In this document: piece by piece, positions 1 through 9,638 of the stretch
Numbering within the stretch: the stretch's first letter is position 1
Layout: each line of letters begins with the position of its first letter
Assembly: GCA_021371855.1 (NCBI GenBank)
Contig: JAJFVL010000046.1
Span: 1 to 53,896 of the forward strand
Direction: 5' to 3'
Origin: Bacteroidales bacterium
GTDB lineage: Bacteria > Bacteroidota > Bacteroidia > Bacteroidales > VadinHA17
DNA: 53,896 bases
Notes under the pieces: model-generated
The model's database searches: none
What the model saw: only the letters and a program-made list of their open reading frames with translations
Told to the model about the DNA's origin: nothing
Position numbers and translations under genes: made by a program

Positions 1-278
1 TTTTGTCTCTTTACAAAAACCAATCCTGTGATCTCAATCCAAAATACTAACAAGTTTTCTTGACGAGATTCTTCATCTCGCCTGGTTGCTACTTCAATAT
101 TTTCAAAGAACTTTCTTTTTTGCTTTGGGACGACAAAGATATGATTAAAAATCTTCCTCTCCAAATAAAAAATGAGATATTTTTTCCGGCCTTTTTCTTA
201 CCCTTCTTCCTTACTTCTCAAAGCCGGAATTCTATCTCTCCTAACCCTTCAATCAACTTTTCGCCTTAAAAGCGGGTG
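1..278 (-). other. Probable rRNA operon leader (16S gene expected just beyond the left edge)
   Basis: Read on the minus strand this segment has no convincing gene. It follows a strong promoter and contains AGTTCTTTGAAAATATTGAA (112 to 93), which resembles the boxA-like TTCTTTGAAA stretch I know from Bacteroidetes rRNA leaders. A small hairpin follows, with 6-bp arms CGAGAT (64-69) and ATCTCG (75-80). The window stops before any recognisable 16S start, so the rRNA gene itself is inferred. A metagenomic contig ending at an rRNA operon would be expected, because such repeats break assemblies. The 69-codon plus-strand reading frame at 60-269 has low-complexity, unlikely protein content and is not called. 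Confidence 0.5.
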
Positions 279-308
279 CAAATGTATGCAAGAAATTTTA
301 CAATCCAA
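279..308 (-). promoter_or_regulatory. Strong Bacteroidetes-type promoter for the presumed rRNA leader
   Basis: On the minus strand TTG (308-306) is followed after exactly 19 bases by TACATTTG (286-279). This matches the Bacteroidetes primary sigma consensus TTG-N19-21-TAnnTTTG fully. The downstream sequence starts CACCCGCTTTT and leads into the leader described at 1-278. It is one of only two complete matches found in the window. Confidence 0.65.
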
Positions 309-774
309 ATTAATCTGCAAATATTTTTTATAAAATTTAAATAAAATTTTGAGTATTGATTATATCTGATTGTTATTATGGCGTTTAGATCACAACTATT
401 TTTTGAAATATTCTCCGATGATTTATACTATATTATATTGCAATTAAAAAAACCGGATTTTGAATACGAAAACCACCTGTTGGCTCCCCTTAAAATCTTC
501 CCGCAAAAGATGTGAAATATTTGTCTTTTGATTAATCAAACTCAGCAAAACATATTTAATATTTATGTTTATCATTCTTCATATTCACACTTCTGAAACC
601 TTACTGCTCTTTATAGAAATTTCAGCCTTTATAATGACACCTGAATATCAATATAAACAGAGCCACAAAAGAGCAAATCGGAGTAATTCATTCAATCTTT
701 TACTTTAATTTACTATTGCTCATATTTATATTCCTGATTTCTCCAGGGCTTTCGCTTAGCCGGTGATTCCGATA
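309..774. other. Gene-free AT-rich stretch
   Basis: No credible coding region or RNA gene was seen on either strand. It holds a perfect 14-bp palindrome TTTGATTAATCAAA at 527-540, which may be chance in AT-rich DNA. It separates the presumed rRNA promoter from the 3' end of the DUF3109 gene. Confidence 0.5.
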
Positions 775-1356
775 CTATTTCAGAGTGTTATTCTTCCTTA
801 ATTCTTGCGCAGCTACACACAGATCTTTGTAAAGGTCCTCTCCCAAAGCCCTTACCAAAGGTTCCTTAAGAAATTCATATACATAAACACCTTCTTCTTC
901 CCCGTTACGGCGGGCATGCGAACAGATAGACAGTTCTTCATAATTGACAGCCTTGAAATCAGAATAATATTTGATACGTGCAGGGAAAAGATGACATGAC
1001 ACCGGTTTCCGGAATGAAATTTTGCCGTCGTACCATGCCTGTTCAATCCCACACATTAACACATCGTCCTTCAAAATTGTATAAGCACATTCCTCATTAC
1101 CGATAAGCGTTGTCACATTTTCATTCTCAAAATCCTTCACGCTTTTGCCTTTCTCCTCTATTGCAGCAACACCTTCGGGTCTCAGATAGGGTTTTACATC
1201 CGGCCATATATCATCCAGAATTTGTACCTCAGAGTCATTTAACGGAGCACCTGCATCACCATACCTGCAGCAATTACCATGACATTTCATAATATTGCAC
1301 CTGAATTTTTTTTCAAGGATGTCGAAACTGAATATGGTATCGTCGATTCGGAGCAT
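775..1356 (-). CDS. DUF3109 family cysteine-rich protein (putative Zn/Fe-binding)
   Basis: A 193-residue protein that matches the DUF3109 family, common as single copies in Bacteroidetes. Visible features are an N-terminal CNIMKCHGNCC cluster (residues 20-30), further single cysteines in NEECAY and LMCGIEQ, then SCHLFPARI and LSICSHARR. This cysteine set resembles the YkgJ-type putative metal-binding proteins, so metal binding is inferred. The biochemical role is unknown. The gene lies downstream of gpmI on the same strand, and a CTCTGTG/CACAGAG hairpin-like repeat fills the gap between them, so co-transcription is uncertain. Its length is typical of the family. Confidence 0.85.
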   Translation of the reverse strand: MLRIDDTIFSFDILEKKFRCNIMKCHGNCCRYGDAGAPLNDSEVQILDDIWPDVKPYLRPEGVAAIEEKGKSVKDFENENVTTLIGNEECAYTILKDDVLMCGIEQAWYDGKISFRKPVSCHLFPARIKYYSDFKAVNYEELSICSHARRNGEEEGVYVYEFLKEPLVRALGEDLYKDLCVAAQELRKNNTLK

Positions 1357-1390
1357 AATAACTTATTAAGACAATTAAAAATTAAAATTA

Positions 1391-1490
1391 CCTCTGTGGT
1401 TCTCAGTGCCTTCTCTGTGCCTCTCCTTGAAAGTTCTTCCTCTTTTTTGTTTCACAAAGAGACACAACGGTTTAACAGAGGGTCACTGAG
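1391..1490. repeat. CTCTGTG/CACAGAG imperfect inverted repeat, copy A
   Basis: A pyrimidine-rich arm with CTCTGTG units (1392-1424) faces an arm with GAGACACAA and ACAGAGG (1459-1490). They are separated by GAAAGTTCTT (1429-1438) and a T-rich spacer. Read on the minus strand the order is CTCTGTt-type arm, AACAAAAAA, AAGAACTTTC, then the CACAGAG arm. The same order is seen at 22071-22157 and in the left half of 17440-17592. The copy begins 4 bp beyond the gpmI stop codon. Confidence 0.7.
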
Positions 1491-1493
1491 TTA

Positions 1494-3014
1494 TTAAACC
1501 AGTACTTTCCCGGTCATTTCCTTCGGTATCTGCACACCCATTATTGTCAATAACGTTGGCGCAACATCCGCAAGGATCCCCTCATTGATCTTTTTATAAT
1601 CATCACTCACCAGTATACATGGTACAGGATTCAGAGAGTGAGCAGTATTTGGTGTTCCATCCTCATTAATTGCTTTATCGGCATTCCCGTGATCAGCAAT
1701 TATCAACACATCATATCCTGAACTGTGCGCAGCTTTAATTACAGCTCCTGCGCATTCATCAACTGTGGCTACAGCTTTCTTAATTGCTTCATATACTCCT
1801 GTGTGACCAACCATATCGCCATTTGCAAAATTGAGGCAGATAAAATCATACACCTTCGATTCAATTGCCTTGATAACAGCATCTTTTACACCATATGCAC
1901 TCATCTCAGGTTGAAGATCGTAAGTTGCCACTTTCGGTGAAGGGATCATTATTCTATCTTCATTTTTAAATTTTTCTTCCCGCCCGCCCGAGAAAAAGAA
2001 CGTTACATGTGCATATTTTTCAGTTTCTGCTATCCTTAACTGATGTTTCCCGGCGGCTGCAAGTACTTCACCTATTGTATTATCGGCATTCTCTTTCGGA
2101 TAAATGATATGAAGTCCCTTAAAAGTAGCATCATATGGGGTCATTGTGCAATAGTACAACGGAATTGTTTTCATCCCTTGCTCAGGCATGTCTTTCTGAG
2201 TCAGAGCTATTGTGAGCTCCTTTGCCCTGTCATTCCTGAAGTTGATAAATACTATGACATCACCCTCTTTCACTTTTCCTATTGGATTACCGTTCTTGTC
2301 AGTAACGACAATCGGTTTCATGAATTCATCGGTAACTTTGTCGTTATATGACTTCTGAATTGCATCAACAATATCAGATGTTGGTGTTCCTATGCCATTC
2401 ACAATCAGATCATAAGCCTCTTTCACCCTTTCCCATCTCTTATCACGGTCCATAGCATAATATCTGCCGATAAATGATGCAACCTGCCCGTTCGATTTCT
2501 TCAGATGATCCAGAAGATTCTTCACATAACCTATACCGCTGCGGGGATCCGTATCGCGACCGTCCCCAAAACAATGGATAAAAACATTTTTCAATCCATA
2601 ATCCTTTGTCATGTCACAAAGGTAATAAAGGTGTTTGTCAAGCGAATGGACACCACCATCGGACATTAATCCAAGAAAATGGACTTGTTTATTATTATCG
2701 CGGGCATAAGAAAAAGCGTCTGTCAGTACCTTATTCTTTTTGATCTCTCCTGTCTTGCATTCCTTGTTTATCTTCACAAGATCCTGGTAGATTACCCTTC
2801 CGGCTCCAATATTCAGATGACCAACTTCTGAATTTCCCATCTGCCCGTCAGGTAATCCGACATCTTCACCTGAGGCATGGAGCCTTGCATTTGGATAGGT
2901 GTTCTTATAATAATCAAGGTTAGGTGTCGGAACCTGGCTTATTACATCCGATTTTGAGCCATCACCAATTCCCCAGCCATCGAGTATCATTAATAAAGTT
3001 TTTCCGTTCTTCAT
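1494..3014 (-). CDS. gpmI: 2,3-bisphosphoglycerate-independent phosphoglycerate mutase
   Basis: This 506-residue enzyme interconverts 3- and 2-phosphoglycerate in glycolysis and gluconeogenesis with two Mn ions. It belongs to the alkaline phosphatase superfamily. The N-terminal [10 protein letters not shown] gives the first metal-binding Asp. [17 protein letters not shown] carries the phosphorylated Ser. Further metal and substrate residues are visible in HCFGDGRDT and the late IIADHGNAD. Length is standard and the protein appears intact. A candidate -7 element TAAATTTG lies on the minus strand at 3091-3084, with TTG only about 16 bases upstream, so the promoter is tentative. It is the only gpm gene in the window. 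Confidence 0.97.
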   Translation of the reverse strand: MKNGKTLLMILDGWGIGDGSKSDVISQVPTPNLDYYKNTYPNARLHASGEDVGLPDGQMGNSEVGHLNIGAGRVIYQDLVKINKECKTGEIKKNKVLTDAFSYARDNNKQVHFLGLMSDGGVHSLDKHLYYLCDMTKDYGLKNVFIHCFGDGRDTDPRSGIGYVKNLLDHLKKSNGQVASFIGRYYAMDRDKRWERVKEAYDLIVNGIGTPTSDIVDAIQKSYNDKVTDEFMKPIVVTDKNGNPIGKVKEGDVIVFINFRNDRAKELTIALTQKDMPEQGMKTIPLYYCTMTPYDATFKGLHIIYPKENADNTIGEVLAAAGKHQLRIAETEKYAHVTFFFSGGREEKFKNEDRIMIPSPKVATYDLQPEMSAYGVKDAVIKAIESKVYDFICLNFANGDMVGHTGVYEAIKKAVATVDECAGAVIKAAHSSGYDVLIIADHGNADKAINEDGTPNTAHSLNPVPCILVSDDYKKINEGILADVAPTLLTIMGVQIPKEMTGKVLV

Positions 3015-3283
3015 ATTATTATAGTTCTAAATAAATATAGTAACAAAAATAAAGTACTCTTGTTCAGAGTACCTTTTCCGGTGCAAATTTAGTTAAAATT
3101 TGGAAATCAAAATTATAAGTACGAGTAAGGATACTTATTTAACAGTAAGTTGGATATTAAATCCGATCTACTGCAAACATTTCTAATCCCAGGTTAATCC
3201 AGAGGTTACAAAGGTCGTAAAGTTTGTTTCAGACTATTATTGCTTTGCGTTCCAGATGGATATAGGAATTTTATGTAAGGACC

Positions 3284-6200
3284 TTATCTGATGGCATCTA
3301 CTTTGATTTTATAATTCCTATCAGGACAGGTATTCTCAATAGGAACATCTTTAGCAACATAAGTATTCCACTCATTCTGGGTCATGTTTCTTGTCAATAC
3401 ATTGCAAATATCATTAACCATATAGTCGACATGCGTTGGACGGCTGACAAGATTACCGGTCCCCTCATAGCTCCCCGAAACAATTACCTGACCATCGGGG
3501 CTAAACTGTAGTACCAGGACAAATGCTTCGTTATCAGCTAAGGTAACCGGAGGTTCAGTAAGATCGGCCGGATCTTTAATGTTAAATATCTTAATTGTCT
3601 TATCATTGCTTGCTGTGGCCATCTGCTTCAGGACTGCATTAAACCGGATATCGTTAATCTGAGCATCATGAGCTTTCACTTCCGAGATCTTTTTGCGGAG
3701 ATTGACATCCCATAATTCAATATTCCCTTTGATATCCCCCAGTGCAAGAATATTGCTGTCATGATTGAACCTCATGACTTTAATATTTTTGTTTGCAGTT
3801 TCAATTTTGAAATTATCCTTGTTTTGTTCAGGATTCCAGACAACTACATTCCCGTCGTTGCACAAACCTGCGAAGTAATTGCCATTTGCTGATATATCAA
3901 TGGAGGTTATACTCATTGATCCGTCAGTAATATTAGTACTCGTTCGTGTGTCAAGATTCCACTTCAGTACTTTTCCATCGAGTGATGCAGAATAGAGGTA
4001 CTTCCCGTCAAAGGAGAAAATGAGTGATGTTATCTTCCCGTAATGCCCCTTCAATTCAAACTCTATATTATTCCCCTTCAAAGGGATCATTTTTATTGAC
4101 GAGTTCGCACTTCCTAGAGCAAGCCAGGAAGCATCGGGACTGACAGCAAGGACATCTATGACATCATTTCCCGAGTAAATGACATGAAGTGTTTTTTCAT
4201 TGTTGTCAAGTGACCATTTAAATACCTTCCCGTCATTACCCGTAGTAAGAAACTCGTTTTTCCCCGGAACAAACGAAATACTTCTGACTTCTCCGTTATG
4301 CCCCTTGAATGACTTGTAGTTACTGCTACCATACTGCCGCGTAACACTATACAAACCGGCATATATATCTGCATCATTATCAGGCCCGTTATTGCGTTTA
4401 TTAAACAAATAAGCCTGATAGGCAAGGAGAGTCTGGAGATCTTTTTGCCCCTGAATCTGCAACGATTTAATTGACATAGCTTTACTAATAGACAGCATTC
4501 TGAGACGCATGGCTGTCTCTTTTTCCTTCCTGGCTATCTGCTCGTTTATTAATGCAAGCTCTTTGGCATGTGTAGCGGAATCTTTCTGCTGATTTGCAAG
4601 GCTTTCATTTTTACGTGCCAGATCAGCATCAAGAAGTGCTATTTGTTTTTGTCTTTCTGCATCTACTTTTTCAATTCTGGCCTCTTCAGCTTTCAGTTGT
4701 GCCATGGTGGCATTTGTAACAGCCAGTGCTCGCTGTTCGGTAGCGACAATTGCTACTGAATCTGCAAAAGACATATTTATTTCAGCTTCCGTCTTCCTTT
4801 GTTCAGCCAGTAGGGCCTGTTTGTCAGCAGAAATCTTTCTGACAAAAGCCAGAAGCATAAATGCAACGGAAACTATGGCGGCTACACCCAGGATCACTGC
4901 AAAAATCTTTGCCCTTTTCATCTTAATTTTCTGCAGTCTTATCTTGTTTTCTTCTTCGTCCCGATATTCTTTCTCGCTGGTCCGCAGATAAACAATTGCC
5001 CGTTCGAATGCAGGATTGTATTGTTCCGCCCAGTTAAGAGAAGGTTTATGCTGGTCGCGCCAGTTAATTGCAAGCTGGAGATCAGGTTGCCTCAAAAGAC
5101 CAGCCTTTCCCCGCTGATACAGAGCTGAGGCTTCTGATAATCTTAAATACATCTGAACCGATGATGCCTCTTCTTCAACCCATTCTCTAAGCCGGCCCCA
5201 TAAACGTATGAGGCTTTCATGCGAGAGATCAATAACAGAGTCGTCATTCAAAGGAATATTCTGCCGGGGAGTTAAAAAAGACCGTGACGGAATTCTGAAT
5301 TTTTCAATTACCTCAAATAATTCTTCACTTGTACACCTCACAACAGATTTTATTGTTTTGACACTTCCTGGACGTCGCAATCCTTTATTATCTGATCCTT
5401 TCTCTGTGATGGTTTTAAACAATATTTCACAAACCTCTTTACCCCGCAGGCTTAGCTCCTCAAAAGCCTCGTTGGCATGAAGCGACATTGCGTCGCTCAT
5501 TGTCCCAATCGAATTATAATCTGTTCTGTTTATCGGCCGGTCAGGAGTATCAAGCTGCTGCCAATGCATCCATGTCCTCATCAGGGCGTGTTGTAATACA
5601 GGAAGCTGGTCGCTCCTCCCACCGATATCATTAATAAGAGTTTCGACTAGTTCCGGATCAATTTTTGCTCCAGCATATTCTACAGGTCCGACAATTGCTT
5701 CCCGGTAGTTTTCCCTTCCCATTTGAGGAACAAGGTAATTACTGTTATTAATAAGCTGGGTAAAACTCTGGTAATGTGCGCACTCTCCAATAAAATCAGA
5801 GCGCATTGAGATTATTGTATAGAAATCCACAGATATCTGACTGACTGCACCGACGATAAAGTCAACAAACTTTGCAGTATCTGAAAGTAAGGCATCTGCC
5901 TTCTCCGGTGTTCTGTATCTGAAAAGCTCTTCAAACTGATCGACAATCATGAGGATTCTTTGGTCAGTATCATTAATAAGACGCTTTATTGCCACAGCAA
6001 CACCTTCAGGATTATTCAGAAGTTCCGAAAGAACCGTATCCTTGTCTGCTTTTTCGCGGTTGGTTGCAGTAATACACTCTGACAATGAATCAGCAAGATT
6101 TCCAAATGGGTCATTCCCCGGTCTGAAAGAAATGATATTCCATCCGGAATAATCTTTCATTTTCAGATTCCTTACCTTCGGCAGCACACCACAATATATC

Positions 6201-6379
6201 AGTGACGATTTACCACTTCCCGAAGCACCAATTACAGTAACAAATCTGTTTTTCAGCAACTTTTCAAGGATCTCCCTGCTCTCGCGTTCCCGTCCGAAGA
6301 ATAGATCGCTTTCTTCAGGTGTAAAAGGTCTCAGTCCCTGAAAAGGATTGAAATTTTTATTACCTCTTTCTGTTCCCAT
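3284..6379 (-). CDS. STAND-type NTPase with a central transmembrane helix, coiled coil and C-terminal WD40 repeats
   Basis: A 1031-residue protein with the N-terminal signature NPFQGLRPFTPEESDLFFGR (11-30) typical of novel-STAND NTPases. Walker A is GASGSGKSS (51-59) and Walker B is LMIVDQFEE (143-151). LSHESLIRLW (385-394) is a motif common at the end of this NTPase module. A hydrophobic helix at about 491-513 is probably membrane-spanning. An Ala/Glu/Lys-rich coiled coil follows (about 515-625), then WD40-like repeats (about 687-975) with units such as GHNGEVRSI and GHYGKITSL. The family acts as signal-responsive switches: WD40 blades sense and the NTPase oligomerises. The ligand and output here are unknown. 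It starts 49 bp downstream of the transporter-HEAT gene on the same strand, so the two probably form an operon. Confidence 0.85.
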   Translation of the reverse strand: MGTERGNKNFNPFQGLRPFTPEESDLFFGRERESREILEKLLKNRFVTVIGASGSGKSSLIYCGVLPKVRNLKMKDYSGWNIISFRPGNDPFGNLADSLSECITATNREKADKDTVLSELLNNPEGVAVAIKRLINDTDQRILMIVDQFEELFRYRTPEKADALLSDTAKFVDFIVGAVSQISVDFYTIISMRSDFIGECAHYQSFTQLINNSNYLVPQMGRENYREAIVGPVEYAGAKIDPELVETLINDIGGRSDQLPVLQHALMRTWMHWQQLDTPDRPINRTDYNSIGTMSDAMSLHANEAFEELSLRGKEVCEILFKTITEKGSDNKGLRRPGSVKTIKSVVRCTSEELFEVIEKFRIPSRSFLTPRQNIPLNDDSVIDLSHESLIRLWGRLREWVEEEASSVQMYLRLSEASALYQRGKAGLLRQPDLQLAINWRDQHKPSLNWAEQYNPAFERAIVYLRTSEKEYRDEEENKIRLQKIKMKRAKIFAVILGVAAIVSVAFMLLAFVRKISADKQALLAEQRKTEAEINMSFADSVAIVATEQRALAVTNATMAQLKAEEARIEKVDAERQKQIALLDADLARKNESLANQQKDSATHAKELALINEQIARKEKETAMRLRMLSISKAMSIKSLQIQGQKDLQTLLAYQAYLFNKRNNGPDNDADIYAGLYSVTRQYGSSNYKSFKGHNGEVRSISFVPGKNEFLTTGNDGKVFKWSLDNNEKTLHVIYSGNDVIDVLAVSPDASWLALGSANSSIKMIPLKGNNIEFELKGHYGKITSLIFSFDGKYLYSASLDGKVLKWNLDTRTSTNITDGSMSITSIDISANGNYFAGLCNDGNVVVWNPEQNKDNFKIETANKNIKVMRFNHDSNILALGDIKGNIELWDVNLRKKISEVKAHDAQINDIRFNAVLKQMATASNDKTIKIFNIKDPADLTEPPVTLADNEAFVLVLQFSPDGQVIVSGSYEGTGNLVSRPTHVDYMVNDICNVLTRNMTQNEWNTYVAKDVPIENTCPDRNYKIKVDAIR

Positions 6380-6428
6380 AATGATAAATTACCTTATTTC
6401 ACTTTAATACCAATAAAAAAGGAAGTCA

Positions 6429-9400
6429 TCAACCTGATGATTCTTCGTAACTATTTATACATTTTAAGATCTCAAAAGAATGATCGGGATACTGAAAAAT
6501 AAATTCTGCAACAGCGTTTAAGGGTAAAATGTAACAAGTATTTTCGTCCCTGCCCTGAAAACCTTCACCTGTTTTACCCACCTTTTCATCATAAACCAGA
6601 TAAATTCCCGTAACTGTTTTTTCTGCTGAAAAAAACCAGATTATGCAGCCGCCCGGTACCGGACAAGCTCCCTGATGCAGATCCTTTTCATATTTTATTG
6701 CTCCGGCTAATGTCAGAAGATCCTCTTCCGGGATCCCATTAAAACTAAATGAAAGAAAACGGACCTTTTCAAATAGTAATTCATTCTGATCTGTTTCTCC
6801 ATTGATAATTTTGTCGAGCCGTTTGTGTGCCATATCAGGTATCCTCCCGGATGCTGTCATGTAAAGCTCCCGGCCGGATCGTACAATCAATTTGGCAGCC
6901 TCTTCCTGTATTATCCTTTCAGGGCTGAAGAGAAGAGCTACAACCGACTCAGCCATCTGGTCACTCTCAATTTCATTAAGACTTCTTAATGTACAGGCTT
7001 TTGTCCATAAACCTAGAATATTATAGTCACGGTTCACAATATCTTCATGGATCTTATTATAGGCTGGAATCTCCCCGGAGAAAAAATGATACAGATTTTT
7101 CAATTTTATCTCGTCGGGAACATTATCCAGAAGGGATATCAATTTTGGTTTTAAAGAATCATCCGCAACAATATCAATCATTTCCAGAGCATAGTTAACA
7201 CTCTCCTCTGTTCCATTGCCGAGGTTTCTCCTGATTTTATCAATTGCGCTGGAACCGTATGTGATTGAAAGAAGGTTAAAAAGAAACTGATCCCACCGTT
7301 TTATTTCTTTCTCCAGTATTCCGAGAAGAAAGGTATCATTATTCTTTTTAAGACAAATTTTTGCAGAAAGATTCCAGGTCATTAATCCGGCAACCTCTGA
7401 GATAAGCTGATTAAGCCGGCCCCTGTCCCCCTTCGATGATAGGAATTTGCAGTTAACAAGACATTTAGCAGCCACTTCTTTTAATACCCGTGAGTTTGAC
7501 CAGAGCCGTGAAAACAGGAAAGCCATACTTTCCTGTGTGCCTATCTCTCCTAAAAGCCTGAGGATAGTCTTGCTTGTATAGATATTTCCTGAAGAGGCCA
7601 GATAAAATTTCTCGAGATACTCCTCAGCACTGCTGCCAAAGGTCCTGATGACGGAAAAAGCATCTGATCCCAATCCGGTGATATTCAGACATTCACACAC
7701 CTCAGGCAACATGTCGCACAACTTGAATTTACCAATCATGAAAAGCCCTGAACGTTTCGATTCAATTGAACTGTCCCTGAGAAGCCGGAGTATTTCAGTT
7801 GTTTGAGGCAGTCTTGTCTCTGACAGAACTTTATTTGAATAGATGACCTTTGCTCCCTCCTGCCCGCCTGAGAAAAATTTCTTATCAAAATCCCTGGCCA
7901 CATCAGCAGATTGACGACGGATCTGGTCATCAATATTATTTTTTGATGCAATCTTCTTAAGAACCGGGACAAGGTTGACATCGTTTTTAAATCTGCAATA
8001 GTCAATGATCCGCTGAAAGTACAATCTGCTCTTAGCCCCATCCAAAACAGAATAATCTCCTGAGATAAGTTTAAAGTAATCAGACCTGAAAGCTGTTTCG
8101 GCATAAAACCGGCCTTCTAAAATGCTTTGCCCAGGGAAAACTTCTGCTACTGATTTTTGGCTATCGCCTTCCTTTAACGTTTTTATGATTGATTTTCGGT
8201 ACTCAGAATATAACTTAAATGCAACGGACACCCAGACTAAAATTATAAAAAAAAGGAAAAATGAAAAGTGTATAAGTTTTATAAAGCATAGAACTCCATA
8301 ACCTGTAAGAATAAGGCCTGACAATATTACGGCAATCTCATTTACTGTAACATCTATTCCTGACTGGAACTTGTATTTTATCTTTTCATTGAAATCGTGA
8401 TAAATAGTTTTAAGTGAAGTGAATTCAATTGATTCCTTTAGAGACCTTGAAAAGAGTCTGCTTAAAGCAAGTACAAGGAAGAAAATAAGGAATCCACTTG
8501 TCGATTCATGGGTATAGCCCTTTAACATACCAACAAGAACAGCCAGTGCAGTAAAAACTAATATCAGGATAGGAGAAATAGTAAGGCAGGTGCAAAACCC
8601 AAACTTTCTGACAATATACGGGTAGGCAAATAATCTAACAAGCAGAGCGAAGAGCATCATGCTGCCGGTAAAAACACCCAGGAACCTGGCCATCTCTTCC
8701 ACGGAAGGATACTTTTCCCTGGTAACTGCCATAAATGAATACTGAACAAAGAATGCTGTAACAACAGAAAGAGCAATGTAGATGACCAGATTTCTGGCAT
8801 AAGGATCTTTCTGCAAAACCCTGACAACAGATCTCTTTGCTTTTTGATACTCAGTTTTTTGTTCTTCATTCACTTCATCCAATTGAAACCTTGATCCAAC
8901 ACATATCTGAATAACAGCTGCGATTAAAACAGATAATGCACTTACCAGTAATATATTGTGCGATTCAAGCCCGAAAGATAACAAGGCCGGAATTGAGTAA
9001 CAACTGATTATAATTCCGGTAAAGAGACCTGCATCCAAAAGACCCGATTGCCTTTTTCCAGGCCCAAATATAAATAAACGACCGGTTGTTCCTCTGAATC
9101 CCAACATGGCCAGGATATTAAGCGGACCCAACATAATAAAAACAAGAAACACCACCCGTTTTGCAGGAAAAAGGATCAGGAGAATCCAAAGGCCCAATGT
9201 AAATAAAGCAACTACAATCAGGTTTATTATTGCCAGATTATTGAATCTGATCCTTGTTTGTAACCAGGCATAAAGAGACATCAGTGTAATCCCGGTAAGG
9301 CCGGAAACAATATACCCCCGTGCCATAATCTTTTCATCAAAAATTGAAAGAAAGAGGGAGTGAGCGATAACATCGAATGTTCCGAAAAAGATGCCAAGGA

Positions 9401-9482
9401 ATACTGATTGTGCCAAAAGCATCGATATCATTGATTCCTCTCCGGATTCTATTCCAAAGAGAGAGATTAACTTATCTCTCAT
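6429..9482 (-). CDS. Multi-pass MFS/nucleotide-transporter-like protein with HEAT-like repeats and a degenerate cNMP-binding-like C-terminus
   Basis: A 1017-residue protein not assigned to a named family with certainty. The first ~440 residues hold about 12 hydrophobic helices, resembling MFS or Npt-type ATP/ADP carrier proteins. Residues ~480-890 are helical and look HEAT-like (for example LLRDSSIESKRSGLFMIGKF and LLGEIGTQESMAFLFSRL). The last ~117 residues begin EKVRFLSFSFNGIPEEDLLT, which resembles the start of a cyclic-nucleotide-binding domain, but no canonical GE..A....RSA phosphate-binding cassette is visible. Transport activity is inferred only. It is the first gene of a probable two-gene operon with the STAND-WD40 gene. 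The next gene upstream, aroK, ends 156 bp away on the same strand. Confidence 0.7.
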   Translation of the reverse strand: MRDKLISLFGIESGEESMISMLLAQSVFLGIFFGTFDVIAHSLFLSIFDEKIMARGYIVSGLTGITLMSLYAWLQTRIRFNNLAIINLIVVALFTLGLWILLILFPAKRVVFLVFIMLGPLNILAMLGFRGTTGRLFIFGPGKRQSGLLDAGLFTGIIISCYSIPALLSFGLESHNILLVSALSVLIAAVIQICVGSRFQLDEVNEEQKTEYQKAKRSVVRVLQKDPYARNLVIYIALSVVTAFFVQYSFMAVTREKYPSVEEMARFLGVFTGSMMLFALLVRLFAYPYIVRKFGFCTCLTISPILILVFTALAVLVGMLKGYTHESTSGFLIFFLVLALSRLFSRSLKESIEFTSLKTIYHDFNEKIKYKFQSGIDVTVNEIAVILSGLILTGYGVLCFIKLIHFSFFLFFIILVWVSVAFKLYSEYRKSIIKTLKEGDSQKSVAEVFPGQSILEGRFYAETAFRSDYFKLISGDYSVLDGAKSRLYFQRIIDYCRFKNDVNLVPVLKKIASKNNIDDQIRRQSADVARDFDKKFFSGGQEGAKVIYSNKVLSETRLPQTTEILRLLRDSSIESKRSGLFMIGKFKLCDMLPEVCECLNITGLGSDAFSVIRTFGSSAEEYLEKFYLASSGNIYTSKTILRLLGEIGTQESMAFLFSRLWSNSRVLKEVAAKCLVNCKFLSSKGDRGRLNQLISEVAGLMTWNLSAKICLKKNNDTFLLGILEKEIKRWDQFLFNLLSITYGSSAIDKIRRNLGNGTEESVNYALEMIDIVADDSLKPKLISLLDNVPDEIKLKNLYHFFSGEIPAYNKIHEDIVNRDYNILGLWTKACTLRSLNEIESDQMAESVVALLFSPERIIQEEAAKLIVRSGRELYMTASGRIPDMAHKRLDKIINGETDQNELLFEKVRFLSFSFNGIPEEDLLTLAGAIKYEKDLHQGACPVPGGCIIWFFSAEKTVTGIYLVYDEKVGKTGEGFQGRDENTCYILPLNAVAEFIFQYPDHSFEILKCINSYEESSG

Positions 9483-9638
9483 ATTTTCCCCGTTAAGTTA
9501 TAGCACCCTAAATTAATATTTTATTCAATAAAATGAAGTTTCTCAGGGGCTTTCGGATTAATAATTGCAGGGTTTTCAGAGTTTAGCCTTAAAAAACGTA
9601 ATTTCAGGTGTATAAGAATCGGTGTGTTGGGAAAGGGG

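Noticed and set aside
60..269. 69-codon plus-strand reading frame at the left edge
   Set aside because: Low-complexity Phe/Ser-rich translation without family resemblance, lying opposite a likely rRNA leader.
527..540. TTTGATTAATCAAA palindrome as a further TetR operator
   Set aside because: It shares TTGATTAA-type half sites but lacks the ATCATTTGTATAA tail and the 16-base arrangement, and is not near a promoter.
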